NCBI GenBank assembly: GCA_964517355.1
Contig: CAZFCK010000031.1
Coordinates: forward strand, 1-29,501
Direction: 5' to 3'
Source: CAZFCK01 sp964517355
Lineage (GTDB): Bacteria; Desulfobacterota; Desulfovibrionia; Desulfovibrionales; Desulfovibrionaceae
Length of the DNA: 29,501 bases
In this document: piece by piece, positions 1 to 9,245 of the stretch
How positions within the stretch are numbered: the stretch's first letter is position 1
Layout: each line of letters starts with the position of its first letter
Position numbers and translations under genes: made by a program
Notes under the pieces: model-generated
What the model was told of the DNA's origin: nothing
What the model saw: only the letters and a program-made list of their open reading frames with translations
Databases searched by the model: none

Positions 1-45
1 TCCGTAAGGCGCGAAACGACCGCGCCTAACGGCTGCCGCTAACAA

Positions 46-96
46 AGGGTTTCCCTCTCGCATTTTCTTTTCATAATGAATTTAGAAACACAGCCT
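46..96 (+). repeat. Copy 1 of a 52-bp inverted repeat bounding a 24-kb block
   Basis: This segment is the reverse complement of 23945-23996 with 48 of 52 aligned columns identical (three substitutions, one deleted C). It begins with one arm of a terminator-like palindrome, AGGGTTTCCCTCTCGC, followed by a T-rich tract (ATTTTCTTTT), and ends at CACAGCCT. The partner copy carries both arms of the palindrome; here the other arm is missing. I read it as a dispersed terminator-like repeat. Flanking a transferred block is possible but not shown. Confidence 0.8.
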
Positions 97-115
97 AAAA
101 TCGAAATGTTTTAAT

Positions 116-181
116 CCGGCATCCAGGGGCCTCCCCTGGTCGTCGTGCGGGTGCGAAAGCCCGCGACTTTATTCCTTTTTT
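116..181 (+). terminator. Double-hairpin repeat, terminator-like (copy A)
   Basis: Two hairpins stand in tandem: CCAGGGG-cct-CCCCTGG, then a GCGGG...CCCGC stem. They are followed on the plus strand by a T-rich tract (TTTATTCCTTTTTTT), the layout of an intrinsic terminator for transcription entering from the left. The same 65-bp unit recurs in inverted orientation at 5125-5189, with differences at about six positions. The stop codon of the minus-strand ligase-like gene (169-171) lies inside the repeat, so the last codons of that gene are repeat sequence. Confidence 0.6.
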
Positions 182-1434
182 CTTGCAGCGTTTCCGACCG
201 GTACCGCCAACGCCAGCAGGATATGAAAAAACCAGCAGACTTGAGGTTGCAGCAGGCCGTCATACAGCATGAAATGTCCGATTCCCGCCGTAACGGGAAG
301 AAATACGGCCCACGGCGGTAAACCTTCAAGCGGCCGCCGCCATCGTGCTGCCTTGTAGAGCCGGACATATAGGAATCCGGCGGCGCCAAGATACAGCAAA
401 GTAAAGGGCAGCCCCGCGCCCGTCATGAAGGTGAGCACCAGGTTCTCCGAAACCTTGATAATACGCAGCGTCCAGGCGAAATCTTCACGATCGATATAAG
501 GATAGCGGATTTCATATCCATCCAGATATTTCTCCCGGGAAACGCCTAGGCCTATCCCAAGCAAGGGGTGCCGGCGGGTGATGCTCCAGGAAAAAGGATA
601 ATTTTCCATCCGGTAATATAAGGGCTCGCCGGTTAGCTCCAGGCGCTTTTCAGGAAAAAGGTACAAAAACGCGGCGAGCAACAAGGAAAAAAACAGCGCA
701 ACAAGAAGAAACCAGCGCAGACGCAGACGCCCCAGCATGAGTCCCACGCCTCCCAAAACCACCGGCATGATCAAGGCGGTGCGCAATCCGCTGAGAAAAA
801 AGACAAAACAGGTTACGGCGAGCAACAGCAAGGCATAGGTACGCGACGGGGGGCGGTTGCGAATAAGCAGCGCCAACGGAGCGCAGGCCAATAAAAAACT
901 CATGGTCACCTGTGGATGGCGGAACTCGTCGAAACAGGCGTGCACACTGCCGCACAGAAAAAAACCCGCAATGCTCATGAGCAGGAAAACCGAGAGCAAC
1001 ACCGTGCAAAACCAGACAAAAAGCCAGCGCCTCTCCGCCCCTTGCAAAAGAATCCGGGAGCACCAATAGCCGCCGCAGGCGGAACTCCAAAGCACAAACC
1101 CCCGCGCCGAGGCCGTGAGGCTGTCCTCACTGCGTAAACCGCTGGCCGCCAGCAGCACGAACGCCGCAAGCGTCACCAAGGTGGCGGGGCTGCGCAGACG
1201 CGCTCGCAATCCGGGAGCGCACCAATACGCCGTGAGGAACGCCGCGCAACAAAGGACGCCGCCCCAGATATTGACGGTGGTTTCACGAGTGACAATCACA
1301 TAAGGCCATTGCACCACGGCCTGTATGCAGACAACGGCGAAAAGGACAAGGGCCGCCCGTTCTCCCAGCGACGTGTGACGCAGACAGGAAAACAGCCTTG
1401 CAACGCTTGTATCAAACAACGCGGGGCAATCCAT
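169..1434 (-). CDS. O-antigen ligase/polymerase (Wzy/WaaL-like) membrane protein
   Basis: A protein of about 421 residues made mostly of hydrophobic membrane segments, as in the O-antigen ligase/Wzy superfamily. A longer periplasmic stretch in the C-terminal half carries RRHPLLGIGLG followed by charged and tyrosine-rich residues, the hallmark loop of that superfamily. Such proteins polymerise or transfer undecaprenyl-linked glycans on the periplasmic face. I chose the ATG at 1434; a TTG 13 codons upstream (1473) would leave a 6-bp gap to the upstream glycosyltransferase. Neither has a convincing ribosome-binding site. It follows the family-2 glycosyltransferase on the same strand, so the two are probably cotranscribed. 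A second protein of this superfamily lies at 27767-29188. Whether this one is a ligase or a polymerase cannot be read from sequence. The stop codon falls inside a dispersed double-hairpin repeat. Confidence 0.8.
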   Translation of the reverse strand: MDCPALFDTSVARLFSCLRHTSLGERAALVLFAVVCIQAVVQWPYVIVTRETTVNIWGGVLCCAAFLTAYWCAPGLRARLRSPATLVTLAAFVLLAASGLRSEDSLTASARGFVLWSSACGGYWCSRILLQGAERRWLFVWFCTVLLSVFLLMSIAGFFLCGSVHACFDEFRHPQVTMSFLLACAPLALLIRNRPPSRTYALLLLAVTCFVFFLSGLRTALIMPVVLGGVGLMLGRLRLRWFLLVALFFSLLLAAFLYLFPEKRLELTGEPLYYRMENYPFSWSITRRHPLLGIGLGVSREKYLDGYEIRYPYIDREDFAWTLRIIKVSENLVLTFMTGAGLPFTLLYLGAAGFLYVRLYKAARWRRPLEGLPPWAVFLPVTAGIGHFMLYDGLLQPQVCWFFHILLALAVPVGNAARKKE

Positions 1435-1479
1435 GATTATGCCGCGCGTCTTTCCACAGCGCCCTGGAAACAAGAAGGC

Positions 1480-2193
1480 TCAACGAAACAGGTTGTACTT
1501 GATAATACACCACAAAGCCTTGAAGCCGTCGCGCCAGCCGATCTTTTTCCCTTCTTCATAAGTGCGTCCATAATATGAAATGGGCACCTCGTAAATGCGC
1601 AAACGTTTTTTGGCGAGTTTGGCGGTGATTTCCGGCTCGAAACCGAAACGGAATTCTTCGATTTCAATGCCTTCAAGCGCTTTTCTGGTGAAGACCTTGT
1701 AACAGGTCTCCATGTCGGAGAGATTGATGTTGGTGAATATATTGGAAAGCAATGTCAGGAACTTATTACCCACGGAATGCCAGAAATACAGAACGCGGTG
1801 GGCGCCGTGGCCCGCGAAGCGGGAACCGTAGACCACATCGGCCTTTCCTGAAAGGATGGGAGCCAGCAACACGGAATATTCGTCCGGATCATACTCCAGG
1901 TCCGCGTCCTGAATGATAAGGATGTCGCCTGTGGCCTTCTGCATGGCCGTGCGCAAGGCGCCTCCCTTGCCGGTATTCTTCTCGTGGAAATGCACGTGAA
2001 TGCGCCCGTCCGTCAACGACCGCAAAATATCGCGGGTGCCGTCCGAGGAGCCGTCGTCGACAATGACCAGTTCAATGCGGTATGGAGAGGCGAGAACAGC
2101 CTCAATGGCCTCGATGATTGTGCCTCGCTCGTTATAAACGGGCATCAACACGCTCAAGGTGAATTTTTCAGGATCATAGGCAAGCTTGGTCAT
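1480..2193 (-). CDS. Family 2 glycosyltransferase (dolichol-phosphate-mannose synthase-like)
   Basis: A 237-residue GT-A enzyme. The N-terminal part reads SVLMPVYNERGT at about residues 14-25. The nucleotide-binding VDDGSSDGT is at 45-53 and the metal-binding QDAD at 95-98. The later GSRF and METCYKVF motifs resemble polyprenyl-phosphate sugar transferases of the DPM1 type. No C-terminal membrane segments follow, so it should be a soluble or peripheral cytoplasmic enzyme that makes a polyprenyl-phosphate sugar or a glycan bond; the donor sugar is unknown. Two ATGs compete. The upstream one (2202) directly abuts AAAGGG, while the one at 2193 has AAAGGG at a spacing of 9, so I use 2193. It lies just upstream of the ligase-like gene and is probably in its operon. 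Confidence 0.88.
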   Translation of the reverse strand: MTKLAYDPEKFTLSVLMPVYNERGTIIEAIEAVLASPYRIELVIVDDGSSDGTRDILRSLTDGRIHVHFHEKNTGKGGALRTAMQKATGDILIIQDADLEYDPDEYSVLLAPILSGKADVVYGSRFAGHGAHRVLYFWHSVGNKFLTLLSNIFTNINLSDMETCYKVFTRKALEGIEIEEFRFGFEPEITAKLAKKRLRIYEVPISYYGRTYEEGKKIGWRDGFKALWCIIKYNLFR

Positions 2194-2220
2194 AACTAAC
2201 ATCCCTTTTGCGGATAACTA

Positions 2221-2628
2221 TCAAGGTCCTGTTCCATAAGCGTCCATAAGCTCCGGCAAACGCCCCCGCAATAGCGTTCTCTCCTCGCATGTGAGCGGGC
2301 GTGCGCAGGAGGGCGTATCGCTCAGGGAGGCGGCGCCGGTGACGCAGAGCAAAAACAAAAAACGTTCAGGTATCCAGCCGGCGGCTTGTATTGCGGCGCG
2401 GGATGAGGCTTCAAGCCGCGGTTGCAGCACATCGCGCGGCCGGGGGTAGACATCGAACGCCAACCCCTGCGCCCGCGCCCAGCGCACAAAAGCCGGTACC
2501 TGCGCAATAAAGCGATCCAATTCACTCGCAGCTATGTGTTCCGTTTCGTCTTGCGCCAACAGGTCGGAACAATGACACATTAAAAGCATACCCACAAAAA
2601 GCAAGACGGCAACCACGTTCCGCATCAT
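2221..2628 (-). CDS. Small secreted protein of unknown function
   Basis: About 135 residues, no family recognised. It starts MMRNVVAVLLFVGMLLM, a signal-peptide-like hydrophobic stretch, with a plausible cleavage after LLAQ. A lipoprotein reading is less likely because the cysteines in the core do not form a good lipobox. The mature part is mostly helical-looking with scattered arginines, and two cysteines near the end (in PSCARPLTCEE) could form a disulfide in the periplasm. GAGGA precedes two consecutive ATGs (2628 and 2625) at spacings of 4 and 7, so either may be used. It lies downstream of rnr on the same strand with about 110 bp between them, and upstream of the glycosyltransferase with only 27 bp between them. 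No function can be proposed. Confidence 0.65.
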   Translation of the reverse strand: MMRNVVAVLLFVGMLLMCHCSDLLAQDETEHIAASELDRFIAQVPAFVRWARAQGLAFDVYPRPRDVLQPRLEASSRAAIQAAGWIPERFLFLLCVTGAASLSDTPSCARPLTCEERTLLRGRLPELMDAYGTGP

Positions 2629-2736
2629 GTAGTCCTCGCTATCGCCCCCTTGCAAAGTCGAAGGAAACTATACTCTGCGGAAAAGATTGGCAAGACCCGG
2701 TTCACCGCTTCTTGCCGTACCTCCCTGTTGCGCATG

Positions 2737-5073
<2,337 letters not shown>

Positions 5074-5124
5074 GTCTTCTCCGGCATTAGTATGAGTTTC
5101 AGGTACGACTTGCAGACTATACCC

Positions 5125-5189
5125 AAAAAAGAATAAAGTCGCGGGCTTTCGCGCCCGCACGACGGCCAGGGGAGAAGCCTGGACGCCGG
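5125..5189 (-). terminator. Double-hairpin repeat acting as lpxK terminator (copy B)
   Basis: Inverted second copy of the unit at 116-181. Read on the minus strand it gives a CCAGG...CCTGG hairpin, then GCGGGC-gcgaaa-GCCCGC, then TTTATTCTTTTTT. It lies between the end of lpxK and the start of rnr, in the right orientation to stop lpxK transcripts. It is both a dispersed repeat and a good intrinsic terminator. Confidence 0.7.
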
Positions 5190-5324
5190 GAAAACGACTG
5201 TTTCACCACTTTTTCCAATAAATACAGCATCATTATTGTACAAATTCCACTCTGAAAGTCGAGTTTTTCACTTCAATCGTAAAAAAAGCGTGAAAGAAAA
5301 TCCTTCCACGCCGTCGTCGTCATC

Positions 5325-6410
5325 TCACCGCCTCTCATCATTTGGCGCTGCCGCCAAACCGTTCCAGCGCTCCTGCCACCATTGAAAAAAATTCCGCGTT
5401 GTGAACAGCCCTTCGCCTGATTCCAAAGCCACCTGCAGGACGTGCAGGTACGGCAGGTTGAAGGCGGCCAGTTTGACAGCGTCCTTGGCGGTACAGATCA
5501 CAGATTCGGCGCCGCACCGTTTTTTTTCGGCAGCAATGTACCGCACATCCCGCTCGGTAAAGGCGCGATGATCCCTGAATCCCAAATGCGCCGCTGCGGG
5601 GCGCCCCATATATGTTTCAATGGAGTCGCGCACTTGGTCGTTATCCGCCACAGCGCTCATACTCAGGTACGTTCGAAGATCGGCAGGCGCAACGGATTGA
5701 CCAGTGGACGCCCGCAACAACGCCTGGGGCCGCAGCCACACATTGAACACCGGCCGCCCTATCGTTCCCAGCCGGTTGCGGATAATATCGCGCAGTTCGT
5801 CAAAACGACATGGGGGGCATTTCACGCAAAAGGCGTCGGCACTGTTCAAGGCCGCCGCGGGCTCGCGCCAGAGCCCCCACGGCAGGACACGCCCCCATGC
5901 CCGACCGAAATCATCGGGACGCAGCAGCACGATATTGACGTGCCGTCGCAGTGCAAGATGCTGCATCCCGTCATCGAGGATGAACAGATCGGGGTGCAAC
6001 CGCGCAAGGGCCCACTTTGCGCCGCGCACCCGGCGCGGATCGACCACGACCGAAGCGGAGGGCACGGCCCGCGACAACAACAGCGGTTCGTCGCCGCAAT
6101 GCCGCCAGAACGTTTCGGGAGTCACAAGCAAAGGCACACGCGGCGGCGAGGCCCCATACCCCCGGGAGAGCAGGCACGGCCGCAGATTCCGCGTCACCGC
6201 CCATTGCAGCAACCATTGACAGAGAGGTGTCTTGCCCCCGCCTCCCACGGCGATGTTGCCAACGCTCACGCAAGGCGCCGGGGGCTTCCAGGAAGCAAGG
6301 TATTCCTTGCCGTACGCCCAGCGGCGCAAGCGCATGCTCCAGCCATAACCGAGCCCCAACGGCGCGGATAACGACGCAAGATATTTTAGCCGATTAACGT
6401 GGAAATCCAT
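5325..6410 (-). CDS. lpxK: Tetraacyldisaccharide 4'-kinase (lipid A biosynthesis)
   Basis: A 361-residue LpxK, which phosphorylates the 4' position of the tetraacyldisaccharide 1-phosphate precursor of lipid A at the inner membrane. The N-terminus has a hydrophobic stretch (about residues 11-28) as expected for the membrane-associated family. The P-loop is SVGNIAVGGGGKTP (49-62), and the family motif LDDGMQH is at about 145-151. The start at 6410 gives the roughly 50-residue leader before VGN that is usual for LpxK, although no clear ribosome-binding site precedes it. It is monocistronic in appearance, with a 252-bp gap and a terminator-like repeat before rnr. Its presence shows the host makes lipid A. 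Confidence 0.94.
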   Translation of the reverse strand: MDFHVNRLKYLASLSAPLGLGYGWSMRLRRWAYGKEYLASWKPPAPCVSVGNIAVGGGGKTPLCQWLLQWAVTRNLRPCLLSRGYGASPPRVPLLVTPETFWRHCGDEPLLLSRAVPSASVVVDPRRVRGAKWALARLHPDLFILDDGMQHLALRRHVNIVLLRPDDFGRAWGRVLPWGLWREPAAALNSADAFCVKCPPCRFDELRDIIRNRLGTIGRPVFNVWLRPQALLRASTGQSVAPADLRTYLSMSAVADNDQVRDSIETYMGRPAAAHLGFRDHRAFTERDVRYIAAEKKRCGAESVICTAKDAVKLAAFNLPYLHVLQVALESGEGLFTTRNFFQWWQERWNGLAAAPNDERR

Positions 6411-6986
6411 ATTCAGGTGTGTGGCATAAAAACTGAGGACTCGGCAAGTATCGCCACAGGGGTGCGCAATTCTTTCTTGTTGGATTCATTACAAAAAATA
6501 TAAATACTACCGAGGGATACTTTCTTTGAAAAACTGCTGGGCAATGAGCGCCACGTAACAGCCTCCCCCGTATCAGGCATCCATCCTCCCGGCAAAGCCG
6601 GAGAAATTGCTGACTATCCCGCCCGGCAACTCACCTGAGCCGCTCCACGTGTTAAGAACCCGTATGCGGCCCACATCATCATTTCATTAAAAATACTCTT
6701 CTGTACATTCCCCTCTGTCCATGATTAAACCTCTCAACGCGAAGCGTGGAGCCCAGCCGTCTCTTCCTTAAGATGTTCGGCACGGCGCTCCAGGGGAAAA
6801 GCGAGATGCGTCTACCGGCCTAATTCTTGCTATGTATTTTTAAAACGCCGCGTTATTCCGAGTTGAAGCCAATGCATGAAAATTAGGGGTCATGCTGCGG
6901 GAGGGGCTTTTTTTCGCATGGAAGCATTCGCTGCCTGGGGAGCTGTACCACTCTTTTAGTTCATACGCATTGGGGGGAGGGAAAGA
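6411..6986. other. Intergenic region between divergent lpxK and the EPS operon
   Basis: A 576-bp stretch without a supported gene. It must hold the promoters for lpxK (leftward) and for the initiating transferase (rightward), but I see no pair of boxes good enough to call. A short perfect hairpin CCGGC-aaa-GCCGG lies at 6589-6601. A 60-codon minus-strand ORF here has no family resemblance or good start. The base composition is more AT-rich than in rnr and lpxK. Confidence 0.5.
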
Positions 6987-6989
6987 TTG
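6976..6989 (+). promoter_or_regulatory. Strong ribosome-binding site for a TTG start
   Basis: GGAGG at 6976-6980 sits six bases before TTG at 6987. No ATG in frame occurs until well inside the first membrane segment of the transferase, so this site decides that the protein starts at the TTG. Confidence 0.75.
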
Positions 6990-8420
6990 TACGTATCCCG
7001 AATACGCACTTATAATGCATTTCTTCGTGTCATTGACATCATTGCTTGCACGCTATCTTTGATGTTGAGCCTTCATTTTGTGGAGGCGTTTCCATTCATT
7101 CAAAGCGAAAGCGGCTTTACGTATCTCAATGTTCGTCTTTTCGCAGTGCTCGCGACCTCCATGATCGGCGTTGTAGCAATTCATCTGATTTATTACGCTG
7201 TTTCCTACGCTTACCATGGAATATACGACCTATCGAGCTTGAGGAAACATTTCGCCCGTGTCCTGATCATGCTTTTTCTGGACATGCTAATGATCTACAC
7301 GCTACAGCTGGTATTTTCTTCCACACGTCTGCCCATCCTCTTCTTCATCTATTATCTATCGATCAGCTTCTCATTGATTGTTCTTTTGAACCTGATCTCC
7401 AAATTTTTAATCTCGCGTTACATTCGCAAAAAGAATTCCTTCATCAATCTGCTCATCATCGGTACGAACAAACATGCATACGGATTCTACAACCTCGTCA
7501 ACTCCAACAAATTTCTCGGATATAACGTCATCGGCTTTTTGGATGACAACAATTTCGGCGGCTATTCCATAGACCTTATCTCCGATCTTCAGGGGTTCAA
7601 AAAGGTGGTCCGGGACAACGTGGTGGATTGCAGCGTTATTTTTCTCCCCATCCGTTCGTACCCCAACCAGATTCTGAACATCATCACCGTAGCGGAAGAC
7701 CAGGGCATCGCGTTGCAATTGATGAACAACATTTTCGACACCCGCAGGGGATACGTCTCCACGACGCGCATGGGCGATTATTCGGGGCTGCTCTTCGACG
7801 TTCTGCCCCCGGATGAATGGCGGCTGCTGGTCAAACGTTTCTTTGACGTCGGGTTTTCCGTAGCGCTTCTTATCTGCACATCGCCGCTTGTGCTTGTGGC
7901 CGTCATAGCCATAAAAATGCATGATAGAGGGCCGGTTATTTTCAAGCAAAAGCGGGTGGGCTACCATAAACGGATTTTCATGCTATACAAACTGCGCACC
8001 ATGAAATTGAACGCCGAAGCATTGCAGGAAGGTCTCGAATACAGTAATGAAATGGACGGTCCGGTTTTTAAGATCAAAAACGATCCGCGCATTACCTCCG
8101 TAGGCAGATGGCTTCGCCGTTACGGTATAGACGAGCTTCCCCAACTCGTTAACGTGATTAAAGGTGATATGAGCATCGTAGGCCCCCGTCCTCTGGCCAT
8201 GCGTGATTATAACGGCTTTTCCGAGGACTGGCTGCAAAGACGTTTCAGTGTCCGCCCCGGTCTCACCTGCTACTGGCAAAGCAAACCCAATCGCAACGAC
8301 TTGAGTTTCCACGAATGGATGCAGCTCGACATGCAGTATATTGACAAATGGAATCTTCTGGAGGACGCCAAAATTTTGGCACAAACCATCCCGGCGGTCT
8401 TGTCGGGGACAGGTCGCTGA
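6987..8420 (+). CDS. Undecaprenyl-phosphate sugar phosphotransferase (WbaP/ExoY-like initiating enzyme)
   Basis: A 477-residue polyisoprenyl-phosphate hexose-1-phosphate transferase that should start the repeat unit by loading a sugar phosphate on undecaprenyl phosphate at the inner membrane. Four hydrophobic segments fall at about residues 11-33, 50-72, 89-110 and 115-140. A Rossmann-like middle domain follows (INLLIIGTN near 153, then VIGFLDD). The C-terminal catalytic domain begins with KRFFDVGFSV near 284, and has a re-entrant hydrophobic segment, IFKQKRVG, YKLRTMK, DELPQL and SIVGPRPL, all hallmarks of the bacterial sugar transferase family. It begins with TTG behind a strong ribosome-binding site and its stop overlaps the next start (TGATG). 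Being first, it probably leads the operon through 16737. The sugar (glucose, galactose or other) cannot be told from sequence. Confidence 0.93.
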   Translation: MYVSRIRTYNAFLRVIDIIACTLSLMLSLHFVEAFPFIQSESGFTYLNVRLFAVLATSMIGVVAIHLIYYAVSYAYHGIYDLSSLRKHFARVLIMLFLDMLMIYTLQLVFSSTRLPILFFIYYLSISFSLIVLLNLISKFLISRYIRKKNSFINLLIIGTNKHAYGFYNLVNSNKFLGYNVIGFLDDNNFGGYSIDLISDLQGFKKVVRDNVVDCSVIFLPIRSYPNQILNIITVAEDQGIALQLMNNIFDTRRGYVSTTRMGDYSGLLFDVLPPDEWRLLVKRFFDVGFSVALLICTSPLVLVAVIAIKMHDRGPVIFKQKRVGYHKRIFMLYKLRTMKLNAEALQEGLEYSNEMDGPVFKIKNDPRITSVGRWLRRYGIDELPQLVNVIKGDMSIVGPRPLAMRDYNGFSEDWLQRRFSVRPGLTCYWQSKPNRNDLSFHEWMQLDMQYIDKWNLLEDAKILAQTIPAVLSGTGR

Positions 8421-9049
8421 TGCCTCGCAGCAAGCTTTTTTCCTCTCTCGCCTGGTATAGCTTTCCATTGGTGGCATGCATCTTGTGCGGGACTCCGGCC
8501 TTTGCGCAGAGTGACATCGACCTTCTCAACAATCAAACGGAATTATATTTCCTCTTGACCATCAGCGGCACAGTCAACAATGTTCATTTCCAGAACGTGC
8601 ATGCGGTGCTGCAATTGACGTACGGCGATATTCTGAGCAGCAATCCTTACCAGATCACCATAGCGGGTTTTCCTTCCACAAGCGGCCGCAACGTTTTTTA
8701 TTGGTCGTCCAACTCCGGCCCCATGCAGGTGTATGGCTCGCAAGTCATTTCAACGGCTCCAATGAACCGCCTCGGGCACCAGGCCGAAAACATCTTTTAC
8801 TACCTGGACCCGAAACGGCTGAAAGTACCCCGCACCCACAGAGAAAAGGAGCTGCGGGAACAAGCCGACCGCATGGCGCGCCCCGCAGCGATCCCTATCG
8901 CCGATGGCGTACTGAAGATAACATTCACCGGCGACAGTCTGGACGGCTCGGTACGCATGGACGGCCGTGATCCCACGACCAATGAATTCGTCCATTATCA
9001 GGCAACCTTTCACGGTGTGCAGACTCTTGAACGCCTACCGGCAAAATGA
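8420..9049 (+). CDS. Exported protein of unknown function, coupled to the initiating transferase
   Basis: A 209-residue protein I do not recognise. Residues 1-30 form a clear Sec signal peptide (basic start, hydrophobic core, cleavage after TPAFA). The mature part is beta-rich in appearance, beginning with LYFLLTISGTVNNVHFQNVHAVLQL, with a basic helical stretch in the middle (KVPRTHREKELREQADR). It ends with another beta-like block (LKITFTGDSLDGSVRMDGRD). The ATG at 8420 overlaps the stop of the transferase as TGATG, which indicates translational coupling. An in-frame extension back to 8348 would overlap the previous gene by 73 bp and lose the signal peptide. Placement suggests a periplasmic or surface role in making or exporting the polysaccharide, but no activity can be assigned. 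Confidence 0.82.
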   Translation: MPRSKLFSSLAWYSFPLVACILCGTPAFAQSDIDLLNNQTELYFLLTISGTVNNVHFQNVHAVLQLTYGDILSSNPYQITIAGFPSTSGRNVFYWSSNSGPMQVYGSQVISTAPMNRLGHQAENIFYYLDPKRLKVPRTHREKELREQADRMARPAAIPIADGVLKITFTGDSLDGSVRMDGRDPTTNEFVHYQATFHGVQTLERLPAK

Positions 9050-9245
9050 CGTGATGTCCGCACAATGCATGTGCCCACATTTTGCTTTCAATATCACAGT
9101 AATGCACATATATTTCGACCATATTGCGGCCCTTGCGCGCCGGGACGAAATCTATCCGCCCAACGCCGCATACTTCTATGAACATAACGGGCGCGGCTGG
9201 AAATCTTCATCTTCTACCAGATGCCCACATGCATGGTAAAAGGCT

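Noticed and set aside
5442..6371. 309-codon plus-strand ORF opposite lpxK
   Set aside because: Antisense shadow of lpxK, with no recognisable motif.
6413..6595. 60-codon minus-strand ORF upstream of lpxK
   Set aside because: No ribosome-binding site or family features; lies in the divergent promoter region.
8967..9239. 90-codon plus-strand ORF between the exported protein and the propeller
   Set aside because: Starts inside the exported protein gene in another frame, with no start signal or recognisable content.
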